Source: Isoetes taiwanensis (Eukaryota > Streptophyta > Lycopodiopsida > Isoetales > Isoetaceae). Taken from it: a stretch of 64,000 nucleotides of DNA. Shown here one piece after another: positions 34,331 through 46,880 of the stretch; the first letter of the stretch is position 1, and the number at the start of each line of letters is the position of its first letter. The DNA is taken from assembly GCA_021234155.1 (NCBI GenBank), contig JAJEKV010000103.1, positions 3,036,001-3,100,000 on the forward strand. The letters are read 5' to 3'. The notes under the pieces were generated by a model that saw only the letters and a program-made list of their open reading frames with translations, was not told the origin of the DNA and searched no databases. The translations under genes were made by a program, and so were the position numbers.

Positions 34331-35800
34331 ATGTCTAGCCGTTTTGGTGCAGGGTTACAGAATGCCATTGAAGTATTCAAGTTCCAGGTTTGGAAAGAAA
34401 AAGTAAAACATGTATTCCAAGTGGAGGATTTATGGGATATTATTGAGCCTGTTAGTGCAGTAGCTAAAGGTATTGAAGACAAGTCTTCAAATGTAGCTGA
34501 GGAAGGAAGTTCATCAACAGAAGGTGAGAGTGCAGCTGAAGGTGATGGAAAAGGGATTAGTGTGTCCTCTGGAGTAGGAGGTAGCAGTGAAAATCAAGCA
34601 AAGGTATGTGAAACTCAAGGAATAATTATGAGCAAAGTAGGCTCTGGAATTGTTCTAAAATTGAGAGGGAAACATCCCAGAGAAATGTGGAGGTATATGC
34701 TGATGACATATGAAGAGAAAACTTCTTCGCAAATCGATGTGTTAGAAAATGAATTGAGAAGGCTGAAACTTGTTGACAAAAGTAATGTGAATGAGTTTTT
34801 GCAGAATTTTGATAACATAATTGCAGATCTTGAGGGTGCAGGGGTGACTTATTCATAGCAGCAGCAAGTCTTGGCAATTTCCAAAGGTGTGACAAGCCTA
34901 GAAAACATTTTTGTTTTCATAAGGACAATAGCTAGAACCAGAGAAGAAGCTGAGAGGATGTTGAAAACTAAAATAGAGCAGAGTAAAGTTGGTGATGAAG
35001 AAGAAACAAGTCAACTTTTGTTCACAAAGGGGAAAAATAAAGGGGAAGGCCGAGGTAGAATTGGACCCTGTTTTCATTGCAATCAGCATGGTCATATTAA
35101 GGTAAATTGTCCAAATTTGACTAAAGAAATAAGTTGCTACAACTGTGGTGGCAGAGGTCATTATGCTTCAACTTGTTCCACTCCTAAGGATAATTCTAGA
35201 GGCACAGGCAGGGGAGGAAGAACCTCTAATGCAAGAGGGAGAGGTAGGGGAAGAGGAAAGAGTGCTTTTGAAGCAAATATGGCTGAGGAGGTCAAATTGA
35301 AAGAAGGAACTTCAGAAACAAATGATGAGGTAAGAAATTCTAGAACTTTTGTTGCTTGTTCAAATAGTGATGATGACAATCTCCTAATTTTAGATAGTGG
35401 AGCTGAGAAAAGCATAACTTGCTCACCAAGTTTGTTAAAGGAGTGCAAAAGCAATAAAGGAGGACATGTACAAGTCGAGAATGGGAGTTTGCAAAGGATT
35501 GAAGAAGTAGGAGTATTAGAATTGTTTGATCTAGAAGGGAAAGCAGTTAATCTGCAAAATGTATTGTGTGTCTCAAGTTTAGTCAGAAACTTGATTTCAG
35601 TTTGTCAACTTGTTGACATGGGCTTTAAAGTTGTGTTTGAGCAACTTGAATGTAAAGTTTATGAAGGAAATAAAGTGAAATTTTTAGGGAAACGTGTTGG
35701 CAATTTGTTTGGGATAAACTCTCATTGTTTGAACAGCATAAATATAGCTACTGTCCCTGATATACTATGTTGGCATGAGAGACTTGGCCATACACATTAA
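34331..35800 (+). pseudogene. Copia gag and protease, two nonsense codons
   Basis: Gag forms the particle and the protease cuts the polyprotein. ATG at 34,331. The gag core (UBN2-like, EMWRYMLMTYEEK, NELRRLKLVDKSNV) is interrupted by TAG at 34,856-34,858, and the frame continues to two CCHC knuckles (CFHCNQHGHIKVNC and CYNCGGRGHYASTC), a Gly/Arg-rich stretch and the protease LILDSGAEKS. TAA at 35,798-35,800 follows RLGHTH, within the region leading into the integrase zinc finger. No frameshift is needed between the parts, only the two stops. A Ser/Gly-rich insert sits in gag (residues about 55-90). Confidence 0.88.
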
Positions 35801-38481
35801 AAAACCATTGAGTATCTAATAAGCAAAGGGGTAATACAAAGCTCAAATACTAAAGTGACTGATCATACATGTAAAGGATGCATGTTGGGTAAACAATGCA
35901 AGTTGCCATTTACAAGATCAAAGGAGAGAGCTATAGGGATCTTGGAACTTGTGCACACAAACCTCTGTGGACCACTGAACATAACAGGAATATTAGGTAA
36001 GAGATATTTTATAACTTTCATTGATGACTACGGTAGGAAAACAAGAGTTTATTGCTTGAGAAGTAAGAATTTCTTCGAGGCTTTCAAAATATTTGCAGCA
36101 GAAGTAGAACGCTCTACAGGTAAAAAAATCAAGTGTGTTAGATCAGACAGAGGTGGGGAGTACATGTCAGCAAAGTTTATAACTTATTGCCAGAAGAATG
36201 GAATAAAAAGACAATATACTTGCAGTTATACTCCTCAGCAAAATGGCATAGCTGAGAGAAAAAACAAAAGCATTCTAAATGCTGTTAGAGCAATGCTGAA
36301 ACATTCTGGGCTTCCTAATTTTTTGTGGGAAGAAGCAGTCAAGACAGCTGTGATAGTACAGAATACATTACCAACAAAGACACTAGCAAGAAAAAGTCCA
36401 GATAAATTATGGTCAGGAAAGCCATCAAATTATGAAAAATTTAGAGCATTTGGATGCTTGGCTTATACCCATATACCAGAAGAAAAAAGGTTAAAGCTTG
36501 ATGATAGATCATTAATTACTTACTTAGTAGGATATGATGATCATTCAAAGGGGTATAGGGTATATGACCCTGCAAACAGGAAAGTTATAGTCAGCAGAGA
36601 TGTTGAATTTGTTGAAAAGGAATTATACAAGCCCAGGGGAATAAATATTGAGCCTATGCAAACTGAAATGACAAAATCTCTGGCAGAAGAGGAGCAAAAC
36701 AAGGCAAAAGAATTAAGGGAACCATCACGTGAATTAAAACATGAGAACACTGAAAGTGATAGTGATGAAGATGAAGAAAAGGAGGAGACTGAACAAAATC
36801 GAGATATGGGAAATGATCTAGAAAACTCTCTTGAAAGTCCAAGAGTAGTACACAGGAGAAGGAAAACAGAAGGAGAAAGGTTAAAGGAGGATTTAAACAT
36901 AAATGTTGAAGATTATGGGAGAGAAAATGATGGTAAAAGCAGCAGGTTGCACAAAGAAATTAGAAGTGAAGCATTAATGGTCTTGGAAAATGGAATTCCT
37001 GAAACTTTTGAGGATGCCATAAATAGTTTAAATGGAAACATGTGGAGAAAAGCAATGGAAGATGAAATAAATGCTTTTGACAGAACTGAAACATATGAAT
37101 TGGTTGAAATGCCTAAAAATCAAAACATTGTTGGAAATAAATGGGTTTACAAGTTAAAGCTCAACGCAGATGGAAGTACTAAGTATAAGGCGAGACTTGT
37201 AGCTCAGGGGTTCTCTCGAAAACAAGGAATAGACTATGAAGAGACCTATTCTCCAGTGGTTAAGTTAACAAGTGTTAGAATGTTAATTGCTATGGCAAAT
37301 GCTTATGATCTAGAGATACATCATATGGATGTTAGCACAGCCTTCTTGAATGCAGATTTAGAAGAAGAAATCTTTATGAAACAAGCTCCTAGTTTTGAGG
37401 AAGGTGAAACAAAGTCTGGAAATTAAAGAAAGCAGTGTACGGTCTGAAGCAATCACCTAGACAGTGGAACAAATGCATTGGCAATTATCTAAAAGAACAG
37501 GGTTTTGAGGCACTAAAGTATGATGGAAATGTGTATTTCAGAGATGAGCAAGATTATTGTATAGTGGGATTATATGTAGATGATTGTGTTATGGCAGCTA
37601 GCAGCACAATGATATTAGATAAATTCAAGAACATATTGAAGGAAAGATTCCAAATGTCAGATTTAGGTGAGTTAAGACAATTTTTAAGGGTTGAGATTGC
37701 ACGTGACAGAAAAAACAAAAGGATTACACTTTCTCAGGAAAAATACATCAATACAGTGATTGACAGATTCAAAATGACAGAATGTAACTCTACTAGAACA
37801 CCAGTTGTACCAGGAATGAAGATTTCAAAAAGGCTTTGCCCACAGACAGATAAAGAAAGAGAGGAGATGTTAGAAATTCCCTATAGGCCACTGGTGGAAA
37901 GTTTGTTGTACATAGCAAACAACACAAGGCCTGATATTGCCTACATTGTGAATGTTCTTAGCAGATACAATAATGACCCTGTGAAGACACATTGGCTAGC
38001 AGCTAAAAGAGTATTGAGATATTTGAAGGGGACAAAGAATACTGGCATAGTTTTTTACTCAAATGATTTAATTTTAAAGGCATATTGTGATGCAGATTGG
38101 TGTGGAGATCAAGATGAGCGAAAATCGAGCTCAGGTTATCTACCAATGCTTGGAGGAGGACCAGTTAGCTGGAGAAGCAAAAAACAATCATCAATTGCCT
38201 TGTCCACTGCAGAGTCAAAATATGCAGCAACAACACTTGCAGCAAAAGAAATAGTTTGGTGCAGGAGATTTTTGGAAGAACTTGATTTATTGCAAAAGGA
38301 AGGTACAAAGTTATTTTGTGACAACCAAAGTTGCATAGCCATGACCAAGAATCCTATATTACATGAAAGGACAAAGCACATAGAAATGGAGTTACATTTT
38401 ATCAGAGATATGGTGAGAAAATCCATGATTCGGGTTGAGTATGTCAGGTCTGAGGAACAACTTGCAATGCAAATGTGTTAA
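35801..38481 (+). pseudogene. Copia integrase, reverse transcriptase and RNase H, frameshifted
   Basis: Integrase: CKGCMLGKQCKLPF, catalytic Asp in TFIDDYGRK and RSDRGGEYMS, Glu near PQQNGIAERKNK. An acidic linker (DSDEDEEKEETEQNRD) precedes reverse transcriptase (NKWVYKLKLNADGS, IHHMDVSTAFLNADL). A one-base frameshift near 37,407-37,425 separates it from AVYGLKQSPRQW and the catalytic LYVDDCVM. RNase H has YCDADWCGD, STAESKYAAT and FCDNQSCIAM. The C terminus is altered by a short insertion (about 38,462-38,472) compared with the fragment at 33.3 kb, which moves the stop to 38,479. The frame 37,435-38,481 is otherwise open. Confidence 0.9.
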
Positions 38482-38572
38482 CAAAGTCTTTAAGTAATGT
38501 CAGGTTTCAGAAAATAATTGCTAAGTTAAACTGCAGAGACATTTCAAAGTTGTGATCTGAAAAAAGGGGGAA

Positions 38573-39405
38573 TGTGAGAGTTTGTTCAGTTCACAACTTT
38601 AGCAGATTCAAATATGAAGAAAAATAAATTTGGTTGACCAATTGGCAGAAGTTAAAATTTGACAGAGCTAGCACTGTAGCATTGAGAACATGAGTTCTTA
38701 TGAAGATCAAAAGGGAAAAACCTTAGTTGCAGTTAATTTGAGAATCTGTGATAAGCATTGAAGACAAGAAGGTTACTTAGGGTTGATTCAAACAATATGA
38801 ATATGGGATATTCATATCTTACCCTATGGTTTATGGTTGAAATAAGGTCGATATACCTTAATGGTTTAAATTGAACATTTTATTATTATTAGGATAATTA
38901 CGGCATCGAGCAAAATGGAGGCAAAGGCTCATTTGAAAATAGAAACAAGAATGGATATGGAATCCGGTAGAAGACACGGTCCCTGAAGATGAGGGCGGTT
39001 CCATCACCGTCGAAACTGCCCTACATTAACCTAAGAAGTAAGATCAATCATCATTCTGAAGTCGGCTTGTTGTAGTTCATTCTTCCGTGACAGTTATTTG
39101 CAGAGAAACCCCTAGTCGAGAAGGTAAGGGAATGACATGGTTTATTTGCATTGTGCTTATTCATTGATTTTATCTTCAATGAATTGATATTTTAAGCTTA
39201 ATCATTACCTCATAAACAATGAGTGAATTTGGTTACTAGAATGCATCTTTGTTAAGTGCTTGACTACTACATTTGTGAAATTCGATTGAATAAAGGTTTG
39301 TGGAATCATATGAAAGACAAATTTGCTTAAGAGCAATTCAATGGTCTAGACATTATTTCTTGTTGAAATAAGACTGTTTAAAAACTGTTTGACATTATTC
39401 TCACA
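38573..39405 (+). mobile_element. Copia 3' LTR (LTR 3)
   Basis: 833 bp, preceded by the polypurine tract and followed by CTAAATCC of the H2 transposase target. Confidence 0.92.
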
Positions 39406-39881
39406 CTAAATCCATATTACAGGAACCTATTGTTAGATTACAAGGGAAGAAGATCAAGAAAGGAATGCCTACTGAGGAAGACATAGTTGTAAACATACCT
39501 CCTCAATTACTTGGAGATTCTACATATCCTAGCAGGCCATTTTTGTTAAAGGTTTTTCCTGATCCTGATAGCAGGAAGAATCGATTCAACAAGAGAATCT
39601 GCAGAGGTAGAGTTGTAATTGAGAATGGCTTTGGCATTGTGAAGGAAAAATGGAGAGTATTAAAGAGTCTCACTATTCAAGCATCACAAGCTAGCAAAAT
39701 CGTGCATGCATGTGCTATACTAAGGAACTTTTGTATTTTTGAAAGACAGGGAATGGAATTGCTGCCACTAACTCCAGAATACCCACATGTTGAGTATTAT
39801 GAGCCTCAAGACATGAACAGGAAGTTGAAAAAGGAGGGAGATCAGATCAGGCACATCCTCCTCCAGAATCTGGAAAAATGA
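39406..39881 (+). pseudogene. H2 transposase gene, 3' part, copy B
   Basis: Same as copy A, also open to its stop at 39,879-39,881, with the Asp (GDSTYPSRPF) and Glu (GRVVIENGFG) residues kept. A few amino-acid changes separate it from copy A (for example STY for SAY, LRNF for LWNF). It cannot be expressed as transposase without the 5' half, which exists only once and lies 11 kb upstream. Confidence 0.85.
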
Positions 39882-40475
39882 ATGATTTGACCTTCATTTA
39901 ATTTGGCCATTCTATTGTGAGACCTTGCTGTGTTTTTGCAGATATATTGAATGAAAATTCCGATATTTGAAGACTTTCTTTGCATTGTTTGTGTCAGAAA
40001 TTTAACATCTGTATTACATACAGGATTCAAGAGAACTCAATACAACAGATATCACTTAAACCAGAAAGTCAATTGTATTCATTAGAATCAGCTTTACAAA
40101 TTATGAAAACGCAAATGTAGTGCTAGTGAATGAAATAATCTTCAAGAAAGAAAGCCAACACCCGAGTACTAACTACAATTCCTGTACTTAACAAAAAAAG
40201 TTTTCTCAGCAACCCCTCTGTTTGGTGGGTTCACTTACAGATTCTGTTAGTGACATAGTGAAATAAGAAGAGCTAAAATCAATTTATAGGAGAATGTTTT
40301 CCCTTTCTATTAATCAAAAAGCATGTACATCAGCATGAAATGCTGTATCTTTACAAAAATGGGGGTTCCAGTTAATAGTTCTTCCACAAAAGCTGGAGAT
40401 TGAGAAGATAAATAAAAAAAAAACCTGTAAAATTGAAGAAATGGAAGAAGAAAAAAAAAAAACAGGAGGCCGGCT

Positions 40476-40829
40476 TCAACATGCAACACAGCTTGTTTCA
40501 GGGGTTTTTATCTCCATAAGAACCCAATGTCCAGAAATCTTGACGAAAGTGAACTCGACATGGACCTTCTGCCGAACTGGTGGGTTCATAGCCCAGTTAA
40601 AGAGCTCGGGCTCCATTCGAATGCCCATGTCTAAGTACTGCACCAAAGCTTGTGCAGTGATTGAGTTATGAGTCTTTCTGTGATTAAGCACAGAAAGCTC
40701 ATTCTCTTCAACAGTGCATGAAGAGTTTACACTGCCTTCCGACATTCCTGAGTCTGAAGAAGATGACGAAGGAGAAGGATGGCGCCGGAATCTGAAGCGC
40801 CTTCGAACTAATACCTTTGGTCTGGCCAT
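40476..40829 (-). CDS. Third Harbinger ORF, intact copy (117-residue unknown protein)
   Basis: Unknown function. The frame runs uninterrupted from ATG 40,829 to a stop at 40,476. Residues 1-20 are strongly basic (MARPKVLVRRRFRFRRHPSP), possibly a nuclear-localising or nucleic-acid-binding patch. About 18-45 is Ser/Glu-rich. About 55-117 is the part shared with H1: YLDMGIRMEPELFNW, QKVHVEFTFVK, GHWVLMEIKT, and a Cys-containing end (SCVAC). Alternating hydrophobics in the shared part suggest a small alpha/beta fold. It lies about 600 bp past the transposase stop, in opposite orientation, the same position as in H1. The Myb-like gene of H1 is absent here. Confidence 0.6.
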   Translation of the reverse strand: MARPKVLVRRRFRFRRHPSPSSSSSDSGMSEGSVNSSCTVEENELSVLNHRKTHNSITAQALVQYLDMGIRMEPELFNWAMNPPVRQKVHVEFTFVKISGHWVLMEIKTPETSCVAC

Positions 40830-42171
40830 TAAATACGTTGTTTCCTTATAGTTTCTTTGGCCTTATAGTTTCTACAATCCATAGAATTATTTAGTAGTTT
40901 CGCATAGGATATATATACAATGCAGAACCATATGGATTTTAGTTTAAACTGTTTCAACAAAATGAAAGTTGTTAAGCTTCACTTTGTAAACCAAGTGTTT
41001 GGACACCTTTGCTTGCATACCTCTGAAGCCTTAGAATCCCAATAATCCAGGGTAAAACTTGGCCCCCTTGCCCCAAAACATGTTACCCTTCTTAGAGCTG
41101 ATTGACCAGGCGATTAGGAATAATTTGATATAGTCTTCGTTTGTAATCCTATCGTTGTAATTTTGTATTTGCACTATAAGCACTTTGGAGAACAACTACA
41201 CTCAATGATATGTTGTGCAACTGCTATTCAAGCTGCATGTCTCTGCTGCAGAGAAAGCACTCAGAACACTATAACCTATTACTCATTTATGGTTTTCACA
41301 CAGCTGCAGGATCTTCAAATTCCTAAACTAGAGGTTTACTCTAACATAAAGGTGTATGGCAACCAAACGCCTAATAAATGCCATTAATGGACCTCAAAGT
41401 TTCCCATTTATTTCTAAACCACTATTTTGGATCTGACATTTCATTGTCTCCACAACAGCATCGGATCACGTATACAACAAGCCCTTCTGCACACCATTGT
41501 CTGGTAAAATTACCATTACTGTGAACTGCTCAATTGACCATCAGAAAAACGTCAACAAAAACCAAATATGCTAAAATTCCCTATTTCATTTCATTTCCCA
41601 TTCATTTTCAGTTTCAAACATGATTTACTATGTTTCCTAGCATTTCACGTTATGTTTGTTAAATTAGATCTTTCTATAGTTCTACTTCAAAACATCTACC
41701 GAGAGACTGGCAGATGACTTAGGCTCCCAAAAAATAAACCACTACTGTTCCATGATTCCTTTTGCAATGCATACTTTTCTAATATGTCTCTGATATATTG
41801 TTAGCGATGACACCTATGGCATCCTTAATAGAGCGACTCCTGATACTCAATAATGTACTATATGAAATATATAGCATTGTTGTTTGTGACATGTATGTGG
41901 AATATGTTACACTCTTTGCAATCTGGTATTGCCCAAGAATTAATGCTAATTTGCTATTAAGGTACTTCACAATCTCAAGAGCTATGGTATATATGCTCAT
42001 CATGATTTATCAAGATTCAGGTTCCTAGAGTAGGAAATTTATAAATACAAGCAAGCTCTTCTCTGTTTAACTGTGATAATGCTCAGAATTTCTATATTCT
42101 TCCATATAATCATCAATGGCAAACCCAATGCACTGATTTCTATTTTTGCTTTTGTTAATGACATAGGAGGC
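40830..42171. other. H2 distal part or flank, copy B, no gene seen
   Basis: Same content as 30,832-32,571 minus the 368-bp segment. No domain or right terminal repeat found. Confidence 0.4.
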
Positions 42172-42192
42172 AATAAATCTTTGTTCAAGTAT

Positions 42193-42775
42193 CCGGATAG
42201 ACAGCCAGAAGCACTTGCTGACTTGTCAATGTCACATGAAAAAGAGAAAGCAGCCAAGACCAAAGCACAGCCACCTTAGGATGGAGTAGTTTATCCCAAG
42301 CCCAAGTCCACATACGTCTCCAATTAGGAGGTGAAAGCTGAAGGGACCACCTAGTGGATGGCGGAAGGATATCACTATTGACAAGCAGCCTATACATAGA
42401 ATTCACAAGCCTATGCTCATGAATACTCTGGTGGGAATAAGTTGCGGAGCCAAGCATTTCATTTAGCATCAGGATGGTTGTTATGGTCCATCTGGAAGCG
42501 CAGAAGACTGTCTATCTTTCAGGGTTTGGATATTCCTCCTGTAGTTGCCCTCCAAGACGCACAAGCTAGAATTGTTAAGGCTTACCATTGCTCTTCGCTT
42601 GCTCCTGCCAAGCGACAGTTGATATTTGAGTCCTATTTGAGTGTTGTCTTATGCATAGGCTGGTGGTTCTACTCAGTGGATCATGATTATCCTCTGAGAC
42701 TTTATTCCCGCCTCTGCATTTGTATTTTGCTTTTTGGCTTGGAGTTTCAATAAAGTTTGTCGTCCTTCAAAAAAA
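42193..42775 (+). mobile_element. LINE insertion with inverted 5' part and 21-bp target duplication
   Basis: Present in copy B only. The 21-bp target site AATAAATCTTTGTTCAAG plus TAT flanks both sides (42,172-42,192 and 42,776-42,796, one mismatch). The right part (about 42,460-42,775) is in sense orientation, reads WLLWSIWKRRRLSIFQ and ends in poly-A after an AATAAA-like signal. The left part (42,193 to about 42,455) is the preceding LINE sequence in inverted orientation (minus strand WDKLLHPKVAVLW). The 49.2-50.9 kb LINE carries the matching block WDKLLHPKVSALW. Confidence 0.9.
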
Positions 42776-43459
42776 AATAAATCTTTGTTCAAATATTGCC
42801 AACATGCCAATGAGAGGCAATACTCAAGGAGATCGTGAAAAAAATGTGTTAAAACTCCTGCAGAACCCCTGATGGTCTAGGTGAGTTTGGTTCGTCTTTT
42901 TATGCCATGCCTATATTGTAAGCTAATTTCAAATCTATAAGATTGTTGAAGTTCATGGTGGAAAGACCAGCTTTCATTCCTTGCTTGATCAGTGCTTCCT
43001 TTCTGTATTTCATATCTGGAAGCAAGTAAAGTGAATATGAATGGGTTTAGGAGGTCATGGAAAAACTGTGTTAAAACTGCTGCAAAGCCCCTCACATAAA
43101 ACTCCTGCAAAGCCCCTCACATAAAACTCCTGCAAAGCCCCTCAGAGTGCGGTTATCCTTTTTTTGTCAAGTCTATATTATAAACTAATTTCAAATCTAT
43201 AAGTATTGTTGGAGTTCATGCTGGAAAGAACAGTTTCCTTTCTTGCGGTAATTTGTGCTTTAGGACTTCGTGCCTTTGGGCTCTGCACATAATCAACAAG
43301 TTCCAAACTCTTCACGCAACTTGGTTTATCGATTCTCATTCTGATGTTTTAAAGTGCTTCTATAGGCGAGTCAATCTTCAAGGAGCAAATTTCTTGCACA
43401 ACTAGGGAAGACATAGCCAGGGAAGATGAGGCGACAAACAAGGCCGCAACATCATGTAA

Positions 43460-46400
43460 AGTGCCCCCAAATGTTTCTGTTTCCCTTATTCATAAACCTT
43501 TGATCCTAATAAATGCCAAGTTCTGCCTATACAATCCTACCTATACAATCCAGTATGTGCAGGATCATAGTTGATATAACTTCTTACTATAATGTATTGT
43601 TGCGTAACAATATAACTCTTTAAACCAGTTGAAATTCTAGATGCAAGATTACCAAGCAATTTCACTATATATCCTGCATTTGCATTTCATCAAAACCCTA
43701 TGACAAAAATATGCCAGGAAAGCCATAACATATTGCTAAATTGTAATTGCTTCTACTTTTAAAAATAATGTCAAGCTTTCATGCATGGGAAAGTGTAGTC
43801 CATTCCACATAGACACCATAAATTACAGTTCAAAGAACCTTGCCTGCATTTTAGATCTACTGTTGGAGCATTACAAGGTGCTTGCAACCTCATATTTTGC
43901 AAGCCATTGTGGAGCCATTGATGTGTTTTATTTTTATTGGCACATACCCTACATATGAAGGAGACCTAGAAAATTACTTTCGTTCAAAGAACGGAGACTG
44001 TAGATTATAACATTTCGGACCCTATGTCTTTTGTTAAGAGTTCCCAACACCCACGAGATGAAGCTCACCAATGCATAGTATGATCTTCTGTACAGCCAGT
44101 TATTTACTAGGAGATCACCAACAGCTTGGACGTGGGCTAGGCTACTTAACTTAATAGCCATGTTTTCTGATAGAAATTCGAGCACCATCAATTGCCAAGG
44201 CCACTGACACTATCACCTAGGTATACTCAAGATGCAAGGCAACGAGTGCATACGTTTAATATTTCTCTGCAACTTCGATCTTATTCACCTTCTTATTCAT
44301 AGAAAGACTAGCTTTAACAGATGCTTTCGATTTCTAAATGGCGCCATATAATAATGGTTGTTAGAAATTCATACAGTCGAATCTTAATGTTGTAACCATG
44401 CACCTGTGTGCTTGGGCAACCAACCACAACACCAAATGATGCTACCCTTGGCTTAGCATATGGTGAGTAATTGTTTTGCCCTTAGGTTTTATACGTAGTA
44501 GAATAATGGGGGAATTGCCACACCTTTGTTTTTATTCAATTCTGCATCTAAACCATTATAACTTTGTCATTGCATCGTACATGCTTCTTCCTCCATTACA
44601 CTCAAAGGGACCATTATGTTTGAACACTTGGGAAATTACCAATGATGGTAGTGCTAGCCGAATTGACAAACTTAAACTCAAAGTAGACAACGTTTCTATT
44701 ATGGGACTCACACTTTTATATTACAACAAGTACTCTAATTAATCTTTGTCTAGGCACCATATCAATAAAACACCACAACACAAGTACTCTAATCTTTGTG
44801 TGGGTACCATATCAATCTTAAAAGCATATGAAAGTTTCATACATTCCAAATGGTAGACAATACTAGCCACTAATAACAGGTGCATACATGTGCATAACAA
44901 TGATGATCACAATCGCCTGAAAGGTGTCTGAATGATAAAATTCAATTCAATTCAACAAAATAAAACAATATTGTGTTTCCCAATATATATCATTGAGCAT
45001 CCAGTACAAAATGTTGTTTAGACGTGCACCTAAATTCTATACTTCTTTTTTTGTCACACTACAATTTTTTGTTTGTTGCATTTGATCTCTCCCAAGCCTT
45101 AGGTTTTATTTGTAAGATTTTGTTCATGCATTCCACATGTTCTTTGTTGTATTTCTAAGATCCAAAAAACTCACATGTTGTATATTGCTTGACGTGACTA
45201 TAGAAACTGTGCAAATGTTGTCTCACAAATATTAGTATGTAACACAACCAATCTTCGAGGTGCTTCAAATCTTCTGCAACTTATTTTGCCTTGGCTTCCT
45301 TCTGAATATAGCAAAGTATTGTACATATAAATACAATTTCATAACTACCTACGTAAAAATGTATCTATGCTTGGCAACGCCGGGCACCTGTTACTAGTAA
45401 ACATTAAACTTTTGTTATATCATAAGTAGTAAGAATATGCATTGTTTGAATAATTGTTTAACTATGGTAAAATTCTAAGGATTGGGATAAAATTTCTTTC
45501 TTAGCTCATGGAGATGGGGCTAATGGTGAGAAGTAGCCTAGCCCAGATGTAACGCGTCAACAACCCCTTGGCATCAAGGATTTCAGCATCAAGTTCGCAT
45601 GTGGATCTTGAAATGGGAATAAGCGGTCATCCGACATCAAGGATTATTGAGATTGAGACGGGTCCACATGGGTACAAGGAGAGCCATATGAAGCTTGGGG
45701 GTTTCCGAATGTGGCTATAGCGTGAAGTACTGCTAGCTTGAGTGCATAACTATAAGTTTCTAAGTTGTTGCATTATAGAACTTAGAAACTTAGAAACTAC
45801 CAATATAGCACTATTAGTTGAAACGGTATATCAACTAATGGATTTAAAGTATAAACGGTATGGAACGTTATATTCCTCATTGGAGGATGATTTTGAGGTA
45901 AGTTTTGCATTATAGAAGATGTTAGTATCTTTCCTTGACCAGTAAATTACCTAGGTATTGGAGCTACATCAATGAAAGTCAGGCTCGTAACTTCCTCCAC
46001 ATGTTTGGATTGTGATCATGATCTTCACCAATGAGTTAGCTACTTTGGCATGGTTAGATTGTATAGACAGCCTCGCCAATGGCAAGATCTAGGCACATGT
46101 TTAGTAAATATTGTAATGAACATCACTGTCTTTGCATTGTTCCACTGTTGTCTTGGTATTTTGATGCCTCTTGGATCCTCTGGGGTTGGGCTTTTAGGTT
46201 CAGTGGCCTAGGTTGCTCCGGCATGCTCATGTTCATCTGTGTTTCTTTGTGGTATTCTTGTGCTCTGTGACACTGGGCGTAGTTCTCCTGGAAGGGATGC
46301 GACATCACCTCTGTGACTCCATGGTAAGAGGTCCTCCAGCGCCAGACGTGGGCTGGGAAGGGTATGCGCATATGAGGTTTATCCCAACTCTGCCAACAGG

Positions 46401-46880
46401 GCTCGGAATGTGAGCTAGCTGGGCATTTCTCTGCTAACAGAGCCTGCATATAGGCTGGCTGAGCTTCCCATTGTCTCGGAGCTATTTTATGATGTTTTGG
46501 TACTTTGACTATGTTTCTCTGCTTTTGATGCTCATGTTTGGTATTCCTTGAATTAAGTTGTCGTTATCTAGCATTGTACTCACATAGAATCTTTTGTTTT
46601 GCTTGTGCTTATGTCTTTGTATCCAAGATTCCAGAGTATTTCCATGCATGCAGTGGCAGCCAGGGATCCCCATTTAGTCACGAGGACTAACCCCAGTGAG
46701 TGTTGTGCAGTGAATTAGTAAGCATAGACAATGGAGCTGGGGAGCATGGTTGCGCTAGAAGATTCTGAGCTGAATTACTACATTTTGTTATATTGTATAG
46801 TGGATTCATATTGTACTTGATGGATTGAGTTTATAAGTATTTGTCCATTGAATTTGAAAAATGAAAGTTCAATTGCAAAG
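43460..46880. other. Unique AT-rich DNA, no gene seen
   Basis: No coding frame with a domain, no RNA gene and no clear repeat. Short frames at 43,949-44,191, 44,476-44,742 and 46,079-46,449 show no domain or family likeness. Confidence 0.45.

Larger units (their letters stand above)
33478..39405 (+). mobile_element. Complete Ty1/copia retrotransposon (5.9 kb)
   Basis: LTR 2, primer-binding site, gag-pol in copia order (gag, protease, integrase, reverse transcriptase, RNase H), polypurine tract GAAAAAAGGGGGAA and LTR 3. Coding breaks make it non-autonomous. The right flank CTAAATCC is the H2 target site; the left flank is not, so the element is complete but its surroundings were rearranged after insertion. 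Confidence 0.92.
39406..43458 (+). repeat. Duplicated block, copy B: H2 3' half and downstream DNA
   Basis: Counterpart of 29,375-33,240. It differs by the 368-bp loss at 41,094, a LINE insertion at 42,193-42,775, a 24-bp local duplication near 43,110 and point changes. After about 43,458 the sequence is unique, so this marks the right limit of the repeat. Confidence 0.88.
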
